Shown one piece after another: positions 24,086 to 37,200 of a stretch of 64,000 bases of DNA. A program made the position numbers and the translations under genes. The DNA is from Crambe crambe (lineage: Eukaryota > Porifera > Demospongiae > Poecilosclerida > Crambeidae), in NCBI GenBank assembly GCA_963924555.1, contig OZ004585.1:3361488-3425487 (forward strand). The letters run 5' to 3'. Within the stretch, counting starts at the first letter, position 1; each line of letters starts with the position of its first letter. Below the pieces are notes generated by a model. It ran no database searches and had not been told where the DNA came from. It was given only the letters and a program-made list of their open reading frames with translations.

Positions 24086-26686
24086 CTACGTATATATATC
24101 TATGTAGATTTGTGGATGAGATATCTTTGATCAACATACAATGGGATCTCCATAATTATGGAGAATGGTGTAGATTTGTGGATGAGATATCTTTTGATCA
24201 ACATACAATGGGATCTCCATAATTATGGAGAATGGTGTAGATTTGTGGATGAGATACGTTGATCAACATAAATTTAGGAGTGGGATCCCCATGGTGTAGA
24301 TTCGTGGATGAGATATTTCGATCATTAATGGGGTCCCAGAGAATGGTACCTATAGATATCCTTTGATCAATATACATCTGGGGATACCTAGCTAAATCTA
24401 TGAAGATTCGTGGATGGGATGAGATATCCTTTGATCAAAGTGCATTCGGGGATGGGATCCCCATATCTACAGATGGAGAATGGTACCTATATCTATGTAG
24501 ATTTGTGAATGAAATATCTTTTGATCAACATACAATGGGGTCTCCATATCTACAAAATTAATGGAGAATGGTATGTTGATCAACATATGATGGGGTCCCC
24601 ATATCTATTAATGAAGAATGGCCAGGATTTTAGAAAAGGGATGGCTCTGAAACAATTATTACTGTGTTACTCAGCTACGTATAAGATATTTTCAATGTGT
24701 ATGAAATAGCTATACCTAAGTGGTCATCAATTCAGGAAACTAATACAAGTGATGAAATCTCCATCAAGGGGGGGGGGGGAGGGGGGGGCTCAAGCCCATT
24801 GAGCCGCCTGCTGGCTACAGGCCTGGAGTATGATACCTAGTTGAAGATTCGTGGATGAGATATCCTTTGATCAAAGTACATTTGGGGATGGGTCCCTATA
24901 TCTACAGTGTAGATTCGTGAATGATCAACAAATTTTGGGGATGGGGTCCCCATATATACATCTATAATGGAGAATGGTACCTATATCTATGTATGAGATG
25001 GGGTCCCCATATCTACAGATTGAGAATAGTACGTACCTCTATCTATGTATCTACAATGGAGAATGAGATATCCTTTGATCAACATAGTATGATGGGGTCC
25101 CCATATCTACAAATAGAGAATAGTACCTCTATCTATGTATCTACAATGGAGTGTATGTAATATATATTTGGGGGATCCCCATATCTACAATGGAGAGTGG
25201 TACCTATATCTGTGTATGTAATATCCTTTGATCAAGCAATATACATTAATTTTGAGATGGGGCCTACAATGGAGAATGGTAACTATATATCTAGCTATGT
25301 AATATCTTTTGATCAACATACATACGATGGAGTCCCCATATCTACAAATGGAGAACGGTGTAGATTCATGGATAAGATATGTTGATCAACATACATACAA
25401 TGGGGTCCCCATATCTATGATGTAGTAGCTTTGGTACATACTGTGGATGAGATAATATCCTTTGATCAACACATACGTATGATGGAGTCCCCATATCTAC
25501 GATGGAGTATGATACCTAGTTGAAGATTCGTGGATGAGATATCCTTTGAGCAAAGTACATTTGGGGATGGGGTCCCCATATCTACAGTGTAGATTCATGA
25601 ATGATCAACAAATTTTGGGGATGGGGTCCCAATACATCTACAATGGAGTATATATATATGAGGTATCCTTTGATCAACATAGTATGATGGGGTCCCCATA
25701 TCTACAAATGGTATGTATCTAATGGTCTATGTATGAGATATCCTTTGATCAATATACATTTGGGGGATCCCCATATCTATAATGGAGAATGGTACCTATA
25801 TCTGTGTATGTAATATAGGCCTTTGATCAATACACATTAATTTTGGGGATGGGGTCCCGGAGAATGGTAACTATATATCTAGCTATGTATAGCTATGATG
25901 TATCCTTTGATGAACATACATATGATGGGGTCCCCATATCTGAATGGTGTAGATTCGTAATGAGATAATTAGGGATGGGGTCCCCAATAATAATAATAAT
26001 AAGGATAATAAATATAAATCAACACCCCGACTTACTACATCTACAATGGAGAATGGAGATATCTGATGGGGTCCCCATATCTACAGATTGAGAATACTAC
26101 CTCTATCTATGTATCTACAATGGAAAATGCATGGTATGTATGAGATATCCTTTGATCAATGTAGCTACATTTGGGGGATCCCCATATCTACAATGGAGAA
26201 TGGTACCTATATCTCTGTATGTAATATCCTTTGATCAATATACATTAATTTGGGGGATGGGGTCCCCATATCTACAATGGAGAATGGTAACTATATATCT
26301 AGCTAGCTATATGTATAGCTAGGGGATATCCTTTGATCAACATACATAGCTACATATGATGGGATCCCCATATCTACAAATGGAAAATGGTAGCTACCTA
26401 TAGCTATGTAGATTCGTGGATAAGATATCTTTTCGATGGGGTCCCCATATCTACAGATGGAGAATGATGTAGATTTATGGATGAGATATTTCGATCAACA
26501 TACGTATTATAATTTTGGGAGAATGGTACCTAGCTACATCTAGTGACTATGTAGATTCGTGGATGAGATTTTTTCTTAATCAACGTACATTTGGGGATGG
26601 GGTCCTCATATCTACAAATGGTACCTATATCTATGTATAATATCCTTTACATTAAGTTTTGGGATGGGGTCCCCATATCTACGATA

Positions 26687-27194
26687 CCTTAAGATGGGTA
26701 TTATTGGCGACTTGTTAATTTAGTGAATTTAGCGAGTAGGCCTTTATTCGCTAATATAAGCACGCGCTAATAATAAAATTTCGTATAATTAGAAGTAATA
26801 CTGAACAATACTGAATAACAGTGCTAGCCCTAGCTAGTTAGATCGCTGTTGTCTTCATCAGAGTCTGTTTCAGATACTCTGATTTCATGGACTCAAGAAT
26901 GGTAGCAGTAGGATGGAAAAGGCAGGAATGACATGTGTAATAGATTGAAGTATCACTATTCCCAGTGAAGATCCTTTTTGTTCAATCTACAAAAACTAAA
27001 CTCTCCAATGATAGTTACTGACACAATAATGCATGTATTATTTGTGCCTGATATTTTTGAAGCAACTTCATACGAAACTACATTTAAAAATAGCTATTAC
27101 ACAAAGCTCAAAATAGCTAAAATTAATACCTGCCAAATACGGTCTCCCCTTAAAACGCTAAAATTAGTAGCCGCCAATAATACCCACCTTAAGG
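26687..27194. mobile_element. 508-bp MITE in the satellite, TA duplication
   Basis: The ends CCTTAAGATGGGTATTATTG and its inverted copy are flanked by TA (26685-26686, 27195-27196). Similarity of the arms extends about 45 bp (ttaattttagcg). Non-coding. Confidence 0.8.
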
Positions 27195-27609
27195 TATCTA
27201 CAATGGAGTATGGTACCTAGCTATAATTATCTATGAAGATTCGTGGCATTTAGGGATGGGGTCCCAGATGAGGTAATTTAAATATTTGGAGATGAGAATC
27301 CATATCAGCATAGATTTGGGGATGGGTTTAGATTCACAGATGAGATATTCGGCAACCACTTTCTTCGCTATATACATGAGACTATCTGCATTAAGAGCTA
27401 CAATCTGCATCAGGATGGGATCCCATCCAAAAACTATGATATGTATCTCATCCAAAATTTAGCCCCTTTTGTAAATATGGGGACCCACTCCATTATTGAA
27501 TGTACAATAATAACCCTTTTTTTTTTGTGCTGTTATAGGTGTCAAATTTCTAGTAGAGCATCGTTGAATCTACAAATATTATTGGATGTCATTAAATCTA
27601 TGCTTTTTA

Positions 27610-27730
27610 TTTTGAAAGTATGCCTATTATTATTATTATTATTAGTAGTAGTAGTAGTAGTAGTAGTAGTAGCTAGTAGTAGTAGTAGTAGTAGTATTTA
27701 TTATTACTATTAGTATTATTATAAAATAAA
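27610..27730. repeat. (TTA/TAG)n microsatellite
   Basis: attattattatt then tagtagtagtag, then mixed tta/ata triplets. The ORF across it is low complexity. Confidence 0.9.
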
Positions 27731-27957
27731 ATATAATTATGAAAATAATAGTAGTATGCAAGCTAGGATAATATATTAAACTATTGGAGAGATGGACTAT
27801 GACTGAAACTGTGGTCCATATGACAGCCTCAAACTCTTGTATTATTCAACCTTAAAAGTTTACATGATAAAATAAGTACTAGCTATTATAGCTAGGCAGC
27901 TTGAACTGCTCTCCCTCACTTTTGTCCTAAATTTTGCTGTATAAAGCGCGCGAGGAT

Positions 27958-27988
27958 TGGGGGGGGGGGGGGGGGGGGGGCGGGGGGT
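27958..27988. repeat. Long G tract upstream of the HSD17B12-like gene
   Basis: About 22 Gs, one C, then six Gs. It can form G-quadruplexes and lies about 190 bp before the ATG. Confidence 0.85.
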
Positions 27989-28080
27989 CCCTATATCTAT
28001 GATGGGGTCCCCATATCTATGATAGTTTTAGGGACGGGGGAGGGGGGATCCCTAGAATTAATTACGGGGTCCCCAAAATT

Positions 28081-28174
28081 TTATGATGCCGGCGGCCGCG
28101 TTTTTGTTCCAAGCTTTTCGCGCGCAAACTACGGATAGATTATATGCGCGCGCGCGCCGCTCGTATATGGAACC
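28081..28174 (+). promoter_or_regulatory. CpG-rich proximal promoter / 5' UTR of the HSD17B12-like gene
   Basis: This 94-bp stretch contains GCCGGCGGCCGCG, TTTTCGCGCGC and a long alternating GC run ending just before the ATG. It is the most CpG-dense DNA in an otherwise AT-rich window. No TATA box at a clear distance is visible. Promoter function is inferred from composition and position. Confidence 0.5.
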
Positions 28175-28224
28175 ATGGCGGTTGGCCTTTTCTACTCAGT
28201 TGAGTACAGCCCTTCACTTTTTAG
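28175..28224 (+). CDS. HSD17B12: HSD17B12-like exon 1
   Basis: ATG in a good context (ACCATGG) opens 16 codons (MAVGLFYSVEY...). The exon ends TTTAG|gtgagt with two bases of an Arg codon, which exon 2 completes with its first base (AG|A). A CpG-rich stretch lies just upstream. No other upstream ATG with a matching donor was seen. Confidence 0.78.
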
Positions 28225-31200
28225 GTGAGTCACAGTAATAGTTTTTTTTCCTACTCACATTTCTGGCTCCCATACAGTGTTTGGATATGCACATGTTTGA
28301 ATAGGAGAGAGAAAATATTTTGTCATTCTGTTGGTGATGGCATATCTGTCATTAATAAGAACAACCTAATTCCTTAACACTGTTCTGCCTTTAACAACTT
28401 AAAAGACTAGGAATGCCTCAGCACATCTTCAGTGCAACCTAAATAATGTACACTGAACAACATGGCTTATTGTAAGGTTGATAACCCTGCCCCGTACGTG
28501 ATTCTTGGACCTCATTAGCTTTTTCTCTTGATGTTGGTCTCTTGATTCTCAGAGCATAAACCCTAGTGAAGAATCAAGCCTTGATGCAAGTATATCAGGT
28601 ACATGCATAACACCAGTACAGGCCTTAAAAAAAAAAAAAAAAAAAATTAGGTCAATGCAACCTTATAAACAAGCTCCATCAGCATTTTCCTTCCAGATCA
28701 GATTCATTTCGGCTAGCTAAGAATAATCTATACGTACCTATGCTACAGAGAAGTGACACCCTGCTGTTCTCACTGAACTATTTTGCAATGGTACATATAA
28801 TTTTGGCTCTTGTATGATATTTCTGGGGAAGGATGGTATTCTAAAACCCTGTCCTGTCAGATAAAGAATTGTGCTATCAAAGAATAATGCACTTCACAAG
28901 CTTGATTGGAAATGCAGGTGCTATAGATCTTTACAAACTGATTTTGAAAATAGCCAGGGGTCGAATCTGATACACCTGTGTAATTTTGGATTAAAAACAT
29001 TACATTATAGTGTATGTACCTTGGTTTGCTTGATGGTAAATTGATCTGAACCTGGTTAATAAAGTTATCATTACACAATAATTAGGGCCTGATACTTGGC
29101 TGAGAAATTGTGGCACAATTTTCTTCTCAATGGAACCATTTCGTGACAATCAATACATGTATCAAGCAATCCACAAACATCCATCTGGATCGTCAGGCTC
29201 GCCACCACAATGCCCTCCATTTTTCTGATATGGTTGTACCAGCTATGTTATCTATTTTAAGGCAGTTTCCATCACATCATATGGAGCTGTTACTGGACAG
29301 CCTGACAACATGCAAACAAAACATATGACATTAGCTATCCCAGAAGACAACCTTTTGGTGCTGATTTTCTCAGCAATTGAAGTCTCTAACCTGACCTTTC
29401 TCTCATTGGTTGTTGCCTTCTAAGTTTGATAGGCACTCAACCTTCTACTATCTAGCCTAACCTCCCTTGAAGATATTCTACTTCAATAGTTCCTTGCTCT
29501 TTCTAATTCGAGCTTTCTTTGTTCACTCATTTAAGCAGCCCTTGGTCTTTCCAATCTGACCTGTCTTTGTTCATTTGTTTGCTTCAGTCAATCCCAGTCT
29601 GCTTCAATATTATAGTCCCTTGCCCTTTTTAAAATCTAGCCTGACTTTGTTCAGTTATTTGAGCAGCATGCAATTTGAATCTGGCCTGTCCTGTATCCTT
29701 TGATCCCAGCTCTTCAACCATAACTCCTTTTGTTAATATATCATTAACTTGAGAATCTGTAATTTTTATACCAAATGTCTTGAAATTTTCTTGTGATTAT
29801 TGAATGTTCTTGTGATTATTTATATTTATAGAGATGTTGCAGCTGTTGTGGGAATTGGATACCTCTTGCATTCATCGTGGCACCATTTCTGCAAGCTAAC
29901 CAATGGATTCCATGCATACTTTTTGGCTCCACGAGGAATATTCAGCACAAACCTCAAGCAATATGGCTCATGGGCAGGTATTTATGTATCTTACATTTTA
30001 AGAATCTCATGCATTTATGTTGTTGGAAGAAAGCACAAAGAATGTTCATAATAATGTCTTCAAAACAGTTATTACAGGAGCTTCAGAAGGTATTGGCAGA
30101 GGTTATGCACTGGAGGTAATTGGAGTATATTTTTACTAATAATTATTATGATGCTCTTCTTTCTTACATAAGTTGGCAAGACGAGGTTTGAATGTGGTAC
30201 TGATGAGCAGATCAATGCAGAAACTTGAAGAAGTAGCTGAGGAAATCAGTAAGTTTCGTAAATTATTTATGTGTAATAGTATAGTACGGTGCTTAGGAAA
30301 TTGGCTGTGAATGGTCCAAGTCCAAGGGCACAAGCCAAATTTACATCATAATGTCCAACTATATATGTTCCAGTTGATTGTTTGACTAGAGATTTGACTT
30401 TAGATTTATTTGTACAACAATTCTATGTGACTGCTGCTATCCATCTTCTAGTGCACAAGATATAATATGACTTCTCAAGACCCACATTTAGTCTAGAGTT
30501 CAACATAATTATGTTACCGTGACAAGTTTAAACGAGAAGTTCTTGAAATAACACTGCTTTCAAGAGATGAGTGTAATACTTACATCATTTCGTTTTGCAA
30601 GTGAGTATACTAAACAGAACTGTTCTGGGAAAAGGAATGTAGAATCCAACCTCTAATACTAGAGAGGTTGGATTCACAGTTAAATTTTCCCATGCAATGC
30701 AGAAATAGAAGATTGGCATATGATTTTTGGCTCTTTTGTGAGTGTATGGTACTGAATAAAATCCTGGACTGCCTGTAAGAGCAGAAACATTCAAGAGCAG
30801 GAGTAGTTCAAGTTTAGGGTTACCTTGCACATGTGCTTGTAGAAAGCTTTTAACAATAACAATAGAGTGGTTGGGTAATATGGATATGCCTCTGAGAGGG
30901 TTACAGTAGTTGTTTTTTTGTTGTTGTTGTTTTTTTTTTGTTGTTTTTTTTAAATTGGAGTGTATGTGTGTGTCTCACACACCTGATCTCTGAGAGGATG
31001 GTAAAGGGTAAGGGTCTGGTAACTCTAACATAGACGAGTTTTGTCAATGCTTCCAGGATGGTGGCCCAAATAAGTGCATGCATGGTCTTCTGAGTTTAAT
31101 GGCTCCAGCCTCCTGTCTCCAGATACTACAGAACCACCATAACCAAGACTCTGACAAACATTAGAAGGAGTCATAGTTATCTCTCAGGCTATGTGGACTA

Positions 31201-34200
31201 GTGGTAGGCAATATGTAATAGTTAGAACACGGTAGTCTGGTGATTATGGCCAATAAACAACCGAATCCGAGGGCGCAGCCTGAGGATAAGGTTGTTTATT
31301 TGGCCATAATCACCAGGACTACCGTGTTCTAACTATTACATATCCCCAGGGCGCACGATTTCATTGGTCGGTCTGTAGCTACCCCTTAGTTACAAAACAA
31401 AACGAAAACTCCTGCCATGGCTAGCTTGTCCCTGTCCTGGGATGTGCCGTTGCTTAGACGCCAACTCTACAGAGCCTCGTGCTCTCGAGACTACGAACTA
31501 CGAGGCTCAACTCGAACTCCTCCCATGCCCACACCCAGCTATTAACGAGTTCCTCCACCCACGTTTTGTATTTGCTAGCGACAGCGAAGCTAGCGGAAGG
31601 TATGACGCCAAAAAATACCAAGTGGGCCTTAGAAATAATTTCTTCTTGTGGAAAATTGCAAGAAAAAAATAGCTATAAAGTTTCCTTGTGACCCAGCACC
31701 AGATGACTTCTTCATTTTCCAACAATCAGCTATAAACTACCCAGAGACAGAAATAGATTCTTTAGTAATAGTTAATGACAATGTTATCTGATCATTATCT
31801 TCATAATCATCTTCTTCCAACAGTCAGCTATAAACTACCAACATAATACAGAGATACTCTTTAGTAATAGCTAGTTAATGACAATGTTATCTGATCATTA
31901 TCTCTATCTTCATTATCATCTGCAACAGTCAGCTTCAGAAAACCTAAAAATGTTGTTATTCATAGCCTGGGGAACAGTGCGTTTATGAGTCATAACGCAT
32001 TTTACCCTAAGGGAGGGAATTTATGACAGTAAGAGCACTTTTCTCTATGGGAATAAATGTATTAGGTGGGATATATGTTCACATAAATATCTCTGCTGAT
32101 GTAATCTATGATGTAGTTACCAGATCCTTTCCCTCCCCCTGCCCCCAAGACAAGGAGGTAAAGAGTCAGCACAGCCAGACTACATAAGTAACCTTTAGGA
32201 GAAACTTTTGCACTCACTTGTATTAATATTACTGTGCTGGCTCACTTAGTGGAGCTAACACTGTTGTCTACAAAATTATATTTATGCATATCTTCCCTGA
32301 GTACTCTACTGCTTCGCTGCCATTGCCAATCTATAAAAGACCATCATCCTTTAATATTTTAACTTACTCTTTTTTTTTCTTTTTTTCTTTTTTTCTTTTT
32401 GACTGCACATCTGTATAAAAAATATACTACTGTCTTGCATGTTGACGATGCTTTACCTCTCCCTCATTGATTCCACTATAAAGCTAGTTAGTCAGCCATG
32501 AAAGCTTCGTGCACAAAAACAGAGAGTTTTATGGTAGTGAGGTAGGCTTTCCAGGTTATATGCTTGCTACCTTCGGTACTAGTCAGAAACCCCGCCCCCT
32601 TGCATGGTATGGTTTTTAAATGAAAGAAGGTATGTGCAGTAATGACTGAGCCAACCTTGACCTCATAGGCCAGCAAAGTATTATAAAGGCTCCTGCAAGG
32701 GAGCCAGCGTTAGGTGTATGGGATGTACTATTCACGCACTGTTGTGATTCCAATGCTAGGCAATACTCACCCAGCTTGCAGTGCAGGCCCAAATTTTTGC
32801 AGTGTTGCCACTGAAATGTATTGGTTAGTGAGCACTGTGGCCCTGGTCATGGGTTTGAATCCTGGAAGTGCTGCTTTTTTTTTTTTTTTTTTTTTTTTCA
32901 ATCTTGAATGAAAATTTTCTAAGTGCAAAGATCAAAGGTTGGCTCAGTCATTCCGATGGTTACTACTTGCCCATCGTCCATGGCAGCAGGTACTAAGTAG
33001 CTCAGGGCATGGTTGTTTCTCAAGTTAGACTAGAGTAAGATAGATGGCCATAGTAATTAGATACCTTGGATCTACAGCATTTAAGAGATCCTCAGGCCCA
33101 TAGTAATAACCTCACTGTGCTCAGTAACTACAGCCCAGGTCTCTTAAATGCATGGTATGTGGTTCCATTTGAATGAAAAAAGTGCTCTTTAGGGGGAAAG
33201 AGAACACGCGCTCTGATTCACTTTTCTGCTACATGATTGTCATAATTAATTAGCCTTGTACCTAGGCTCTTATAGTTCGACATCAAGACGGAGGGATCTA
33301 CAGCTACATGAAAGCAGCAGGCACTAAGTACGTGAAATAAGAGCCCTGTGACTGACCAATCAGATTTCTCCATTTGATTCAAGTAGTCAAAAATTATGCT
33401 GAGGTGGGAAATAGAGCCAGTATGTGCCAAAATTTTCATGTGAAATTCAAGCCTACTAGAGCTATGTGCAACATTAATTCTGACATCAAGCCAAGTAAAC
33501 TAATGGTAGCAAGCAGGTGGTTAGAGAAAAGTGGCACAGTTCCAAAACTGAAAGTAGCAAGCAGCTGGTTGAAAAGAAACACTGAGTGAAGTGAAAGAAA
33601 GAAATACTATATTAACCAAGAAACAGCTGGAAACCACTAAGAAGTGTAGATATATCTGACCAGTGTGAACAAGGAGGACTTCTAACAAGGAATTCAATAA
33701 TTGATAGCAGAGTAGAATTAGAAAGCAGCTGCATCCCCATATGTGTTACATATGTTGCTATGTAATGACACGTGCACTTGCTTCAAAATGGCAGAGAAAG
33801 TCACTAGTGTTCAGTGTGCTATTGATATCACGAAGTAGAACCTTGGTCAAAACTAATACCAAAAATCAACCTCTGTACTGCTCTAACAGATGGCCATAAC
33901 AGAATTATGACAACAATAGGCATTGAGTCAGTACGTCGATTTTATTATTTTTATACATTAATTTTTATGCAGAGACTACTTATGGCACCAAGGTCATACT
34001 TATTGCTGTTGACTTTAGTTGTGGTCAAGATATATATCCATCAATAGAGGAGCAATTGAGGGGTCTAGATATTGGAATCCTTGTGAATAATGTTGGCTTG
34101 AGCTACCTCCATCCAGATTACTTCTTGGATGTGCCCACAGAGGTATGTATCAACTTAAGGGTGCAGGCACATAGTAACCAAGGCATGGGCTAGTACTAGC

Positions 34201-37200
34201 ACTAATTAACCACAAACACTACCACGCTAAAATAACAGATAGTAAACACAATAGCAGCTGCTGCTTTGGCACATATAAAATCCATGCTAGCATGAATAAT
34301 GAACAAGTCATTGCAACTCAGGAACTATGCATGGGAATGAGCCAATATTTTGCATATGGCAACTACTTGATAAGGTCTAAAAAGTTACATTTTGCTTTAG
34401 TTTATAGCTAGTACAGAATGTGCAGGACACTAGATCCTATATGGATAAATTAAAAAGTAGAATGTGAATTGATAAAAACTAAATGTAATTTTTATGGCAA
34501 TAAGTATAAGAAGCTGTATATCAAAAATCAGCCATTGATTCCAAGTGGTCATTGAGATGTAACGCAGTTTACCTTGAGAATGGAATGTCATAACATCAGT
34601 CATTTTGATTGGTCCTCCTTTATTTTTTGTGTATGTGGTACTATTCTGATACTTAATAATGTGGTACAAGTTAGAAATTTCTATCATGAATAGTTTTTAA
34701 GTTAATTTTCCCTAGCAACCATGCGTGGGCGGAGTGTGCCTGCACCCTTAAGAACCTAGATGTATTCGGGACACTCACATGTTGTGAACTAGTTTACAAA
34801 TCTTAATTGGATTCACGGATTCAAATGTCCTATATATGTAACCAGACCTATCCTATCTTATTGTTATTATATTGGTCAATACTTAATGGAAAGAAAACTT
34901 GACTCCACTTGCCCTCTCTAGAACTGACAGTCTAGACTCTATAATCTAGAGCATGATTGTAAGCACGTCTACTCATGTAAACATTACAAGCTGAAATCTT
35001 GACTCTTTAGTCCTCGTACCTGCATAGAAATAAAGTTACTCATTTTATTATGCTAGGCAAGTATACTGTGTGAATGGGTACCAGCTGCTTTATTCATAGG
35101 AGCATGTAGCTGTTTCTGTTTGCACAAATTCATGGCTGGCTCTACGAACTGTACTATCTGTGAAATTTACTCTTCTATCTTCGTATATCTCCTGTTTGCT
35201 AAAAAAGAGTTTCTGTACTATCTACTTCTTTTATCTCTTTTCACATGGCCCTTGGTGATAGTTGTGCAAACATGTAGGGAGAGCCACTCACCTAATAAAG
35301 TGACCTCTGTCACAGGGAGTATCTGACCCAACATTCCCTGCTGTCTGGGGACTTGACCTTGCTTACCCACAATCCATGGGCCTACAACTAGACTGGGTGG
35401 CTACCCTGCCCACTGTGAGTAGGTGGATTGTGGACTCGTGAATTCACCACTGACCAAGAATAGGGGAGTGTGAGTTTGCTACTACATCATCCAGTGCTGC
35501 ATGCACCACAACGAGCGGGTAGATGGTGCACCCATAGTTAGTACAGTGATGTTACAATTCATCGGGGTGGACTACTCACAGTTAAGTGGCCACGGCTTCT
35601 GCATTGATGCGGCAACAATGGCAGCTTGAATCATCAAAATGTGGAAGCCATCAGCTTTTTTTGAACACCATGGTTGCAGCTGGCAGCAGTTTCACTCACT
35701 CTAGTGACATATATATAAGATTGATGAGTGTGGCGCATGTAGTAGCCAACTGACACTCCCCTAATCCTGGTCAGTGTCATGTTCACCAAGGTTGCACCAT
35801 TGAGAAAAATGAGGGCCTTGGTCTGGTGATTACTGGGCAGACTTTCCCTCCACTGGAGAACATCTCATAGCACTAAGGTATGATGAGTATGAAAGGGATG
35901 AAGTAAATAGAAATGCAACAAAACTACAAAGGGTGGATCCACATGCAGGTAGGGGTGTGAGGTTAAACTGAATAAATGATCTCACATAGGCTGTTATTAT
36001 TGCTGGGCCGACACCTCTTGTAACAAGAGTTTGAACCGTTTAATCCAAGCTTGTGATCCTCAATCTAGCCTAGTGACAATTAATACCTCGTCCTACCTGG
36101 CCCTCTCCCAATCAACAAAATATCAAACCTCTCAAGATTATTTGCTGGTATGATTACAGCTCTCTCACCATCCGCTAATGCGAATATCCCTTCTGTATTC
36201 AGAATCTTCCAGGGTATCTGCACAATCCACATGCCACGTGTTTTCGGTAGTGGTACATATATGACTAAATATGATAAACACACCTCTCCCTTGTTCAAGG
36301 AGACACATAATTGCAGTCAAGGTCTGTGTGTAGCTGTACCAGATGTGGTTGGAGATGGTTTGGCTGGCGGTTGGCCAGGCATAGCGGTCAGCCATGTGGT
36401 CCAGTTCTCTACAAATACAGGGCCTGTCCAACAAAGGTTTGCTGCCTGGATCCATAGATAGTATATTACCGCCCCGGGATTGGAAACGGTAGCATAGGCT
36501 AATTGAAAATTCCGCAGGCACTCCGTGTTATGGTTTACAACCAAGAAACTTACCTAGTTACGTGGGTAGCAACGGGCTGCAGTGGTCTACTAGGAGGCAT
36601 GTAACTGCTCTTCACAGGGAAACTGCAAGCTGCAGTTGGTATTTATAATTTGCATGCACAATTTTAATTATTCCTACTAGTATAATGGCTAAATTCCACA
36701 CTTTAGCGATCTAGAAAACTAGAAGAAAATTTGTTGAGGGAATGGTAGTCTTCATAACTTAGTTTTGTGCTTATTATCTAGTTTTTGTGAGTAGAATCAT
36801 TCTTCTTTTATAGAATGAGTGGCATTAGATGCATGTTACTGCATTAATGGTAAAAATATAAACCAACATTCATGGGGGGAAGGAAGCATCGGCTATGTAC
36901 ATGAAAGTAATGGTCATGTAACCTCCACTGCTGCACTCCATTCCAGATATCCTGGTCACTCTACGTATTAAATGATGTCAATAGTGTCAATATCGTTTAT
37001 AGACTGCAACATTGACCCTAAAAATTGTTCCGTCATTGCAGCTCTCCTGTGTCTCTCTAGTATCTGTGCCGGATTGATTCCAGCAAATTTGTGTTGGTAA
37101 TTCTGATGACTACATCTTGGCATTGAAGTTTATTGACACTTTTGATGGTATAATATTATATTATCAGCAACTCTGCATTAATTTTCGTGATCACTTACTT

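Larger units (their letters stand above)
23360..28075. repeat. Satellite-like array of variable ~55-110-bp units
   Basis: Dozens of diverged units read approximately: gagaatggtacctatatcta, tgtagattcgtggatgagat, atcctttgatcaacatac, atttggggatggggtcccca, tatctacaaatg. Two palindromes recur (GGGGTCCCC or GGGATCCC, and TTGATCAA). It is continuous from 23360 to 26684, with pieces at 27195-27460 and 27985-28075. Interruptions are MITEs at 23792-24085 and 26687-27194, a G-rich stretch at 24765-24790, and microsatellites. ORFs here are products of the repeat. Confidence 0.9.

Noticed and set aside
24016-26322. Several ORFs of 60-80 codons
   Set aside because: They are translations of the satellite unit; the same residues (DQHTMGSPYL) recur because the DNA repeats.
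27441-27713. 90-codon ORF ending in a hydrophobic and Ser run
   Set aside because: The run is the translation of a TTA/TAG microsatellite.
31442-31725. ORFs on both strands near 31.5 kb
   Set aside because: No family resemblance, no splice partners, and located inside intron 4 of the HSD17B12-like gene.
32822-32874. Functional tRNA gene
   Set aside because: A- and B-box-like words are present but acceptor and anticodon stems do not pair.
36080-36544. Overlapping ORFs of 70-120 codons on both strands
   Set aside because: They run over a decayed retroelement fossil and across its boundary with a TIR element; not host genes.
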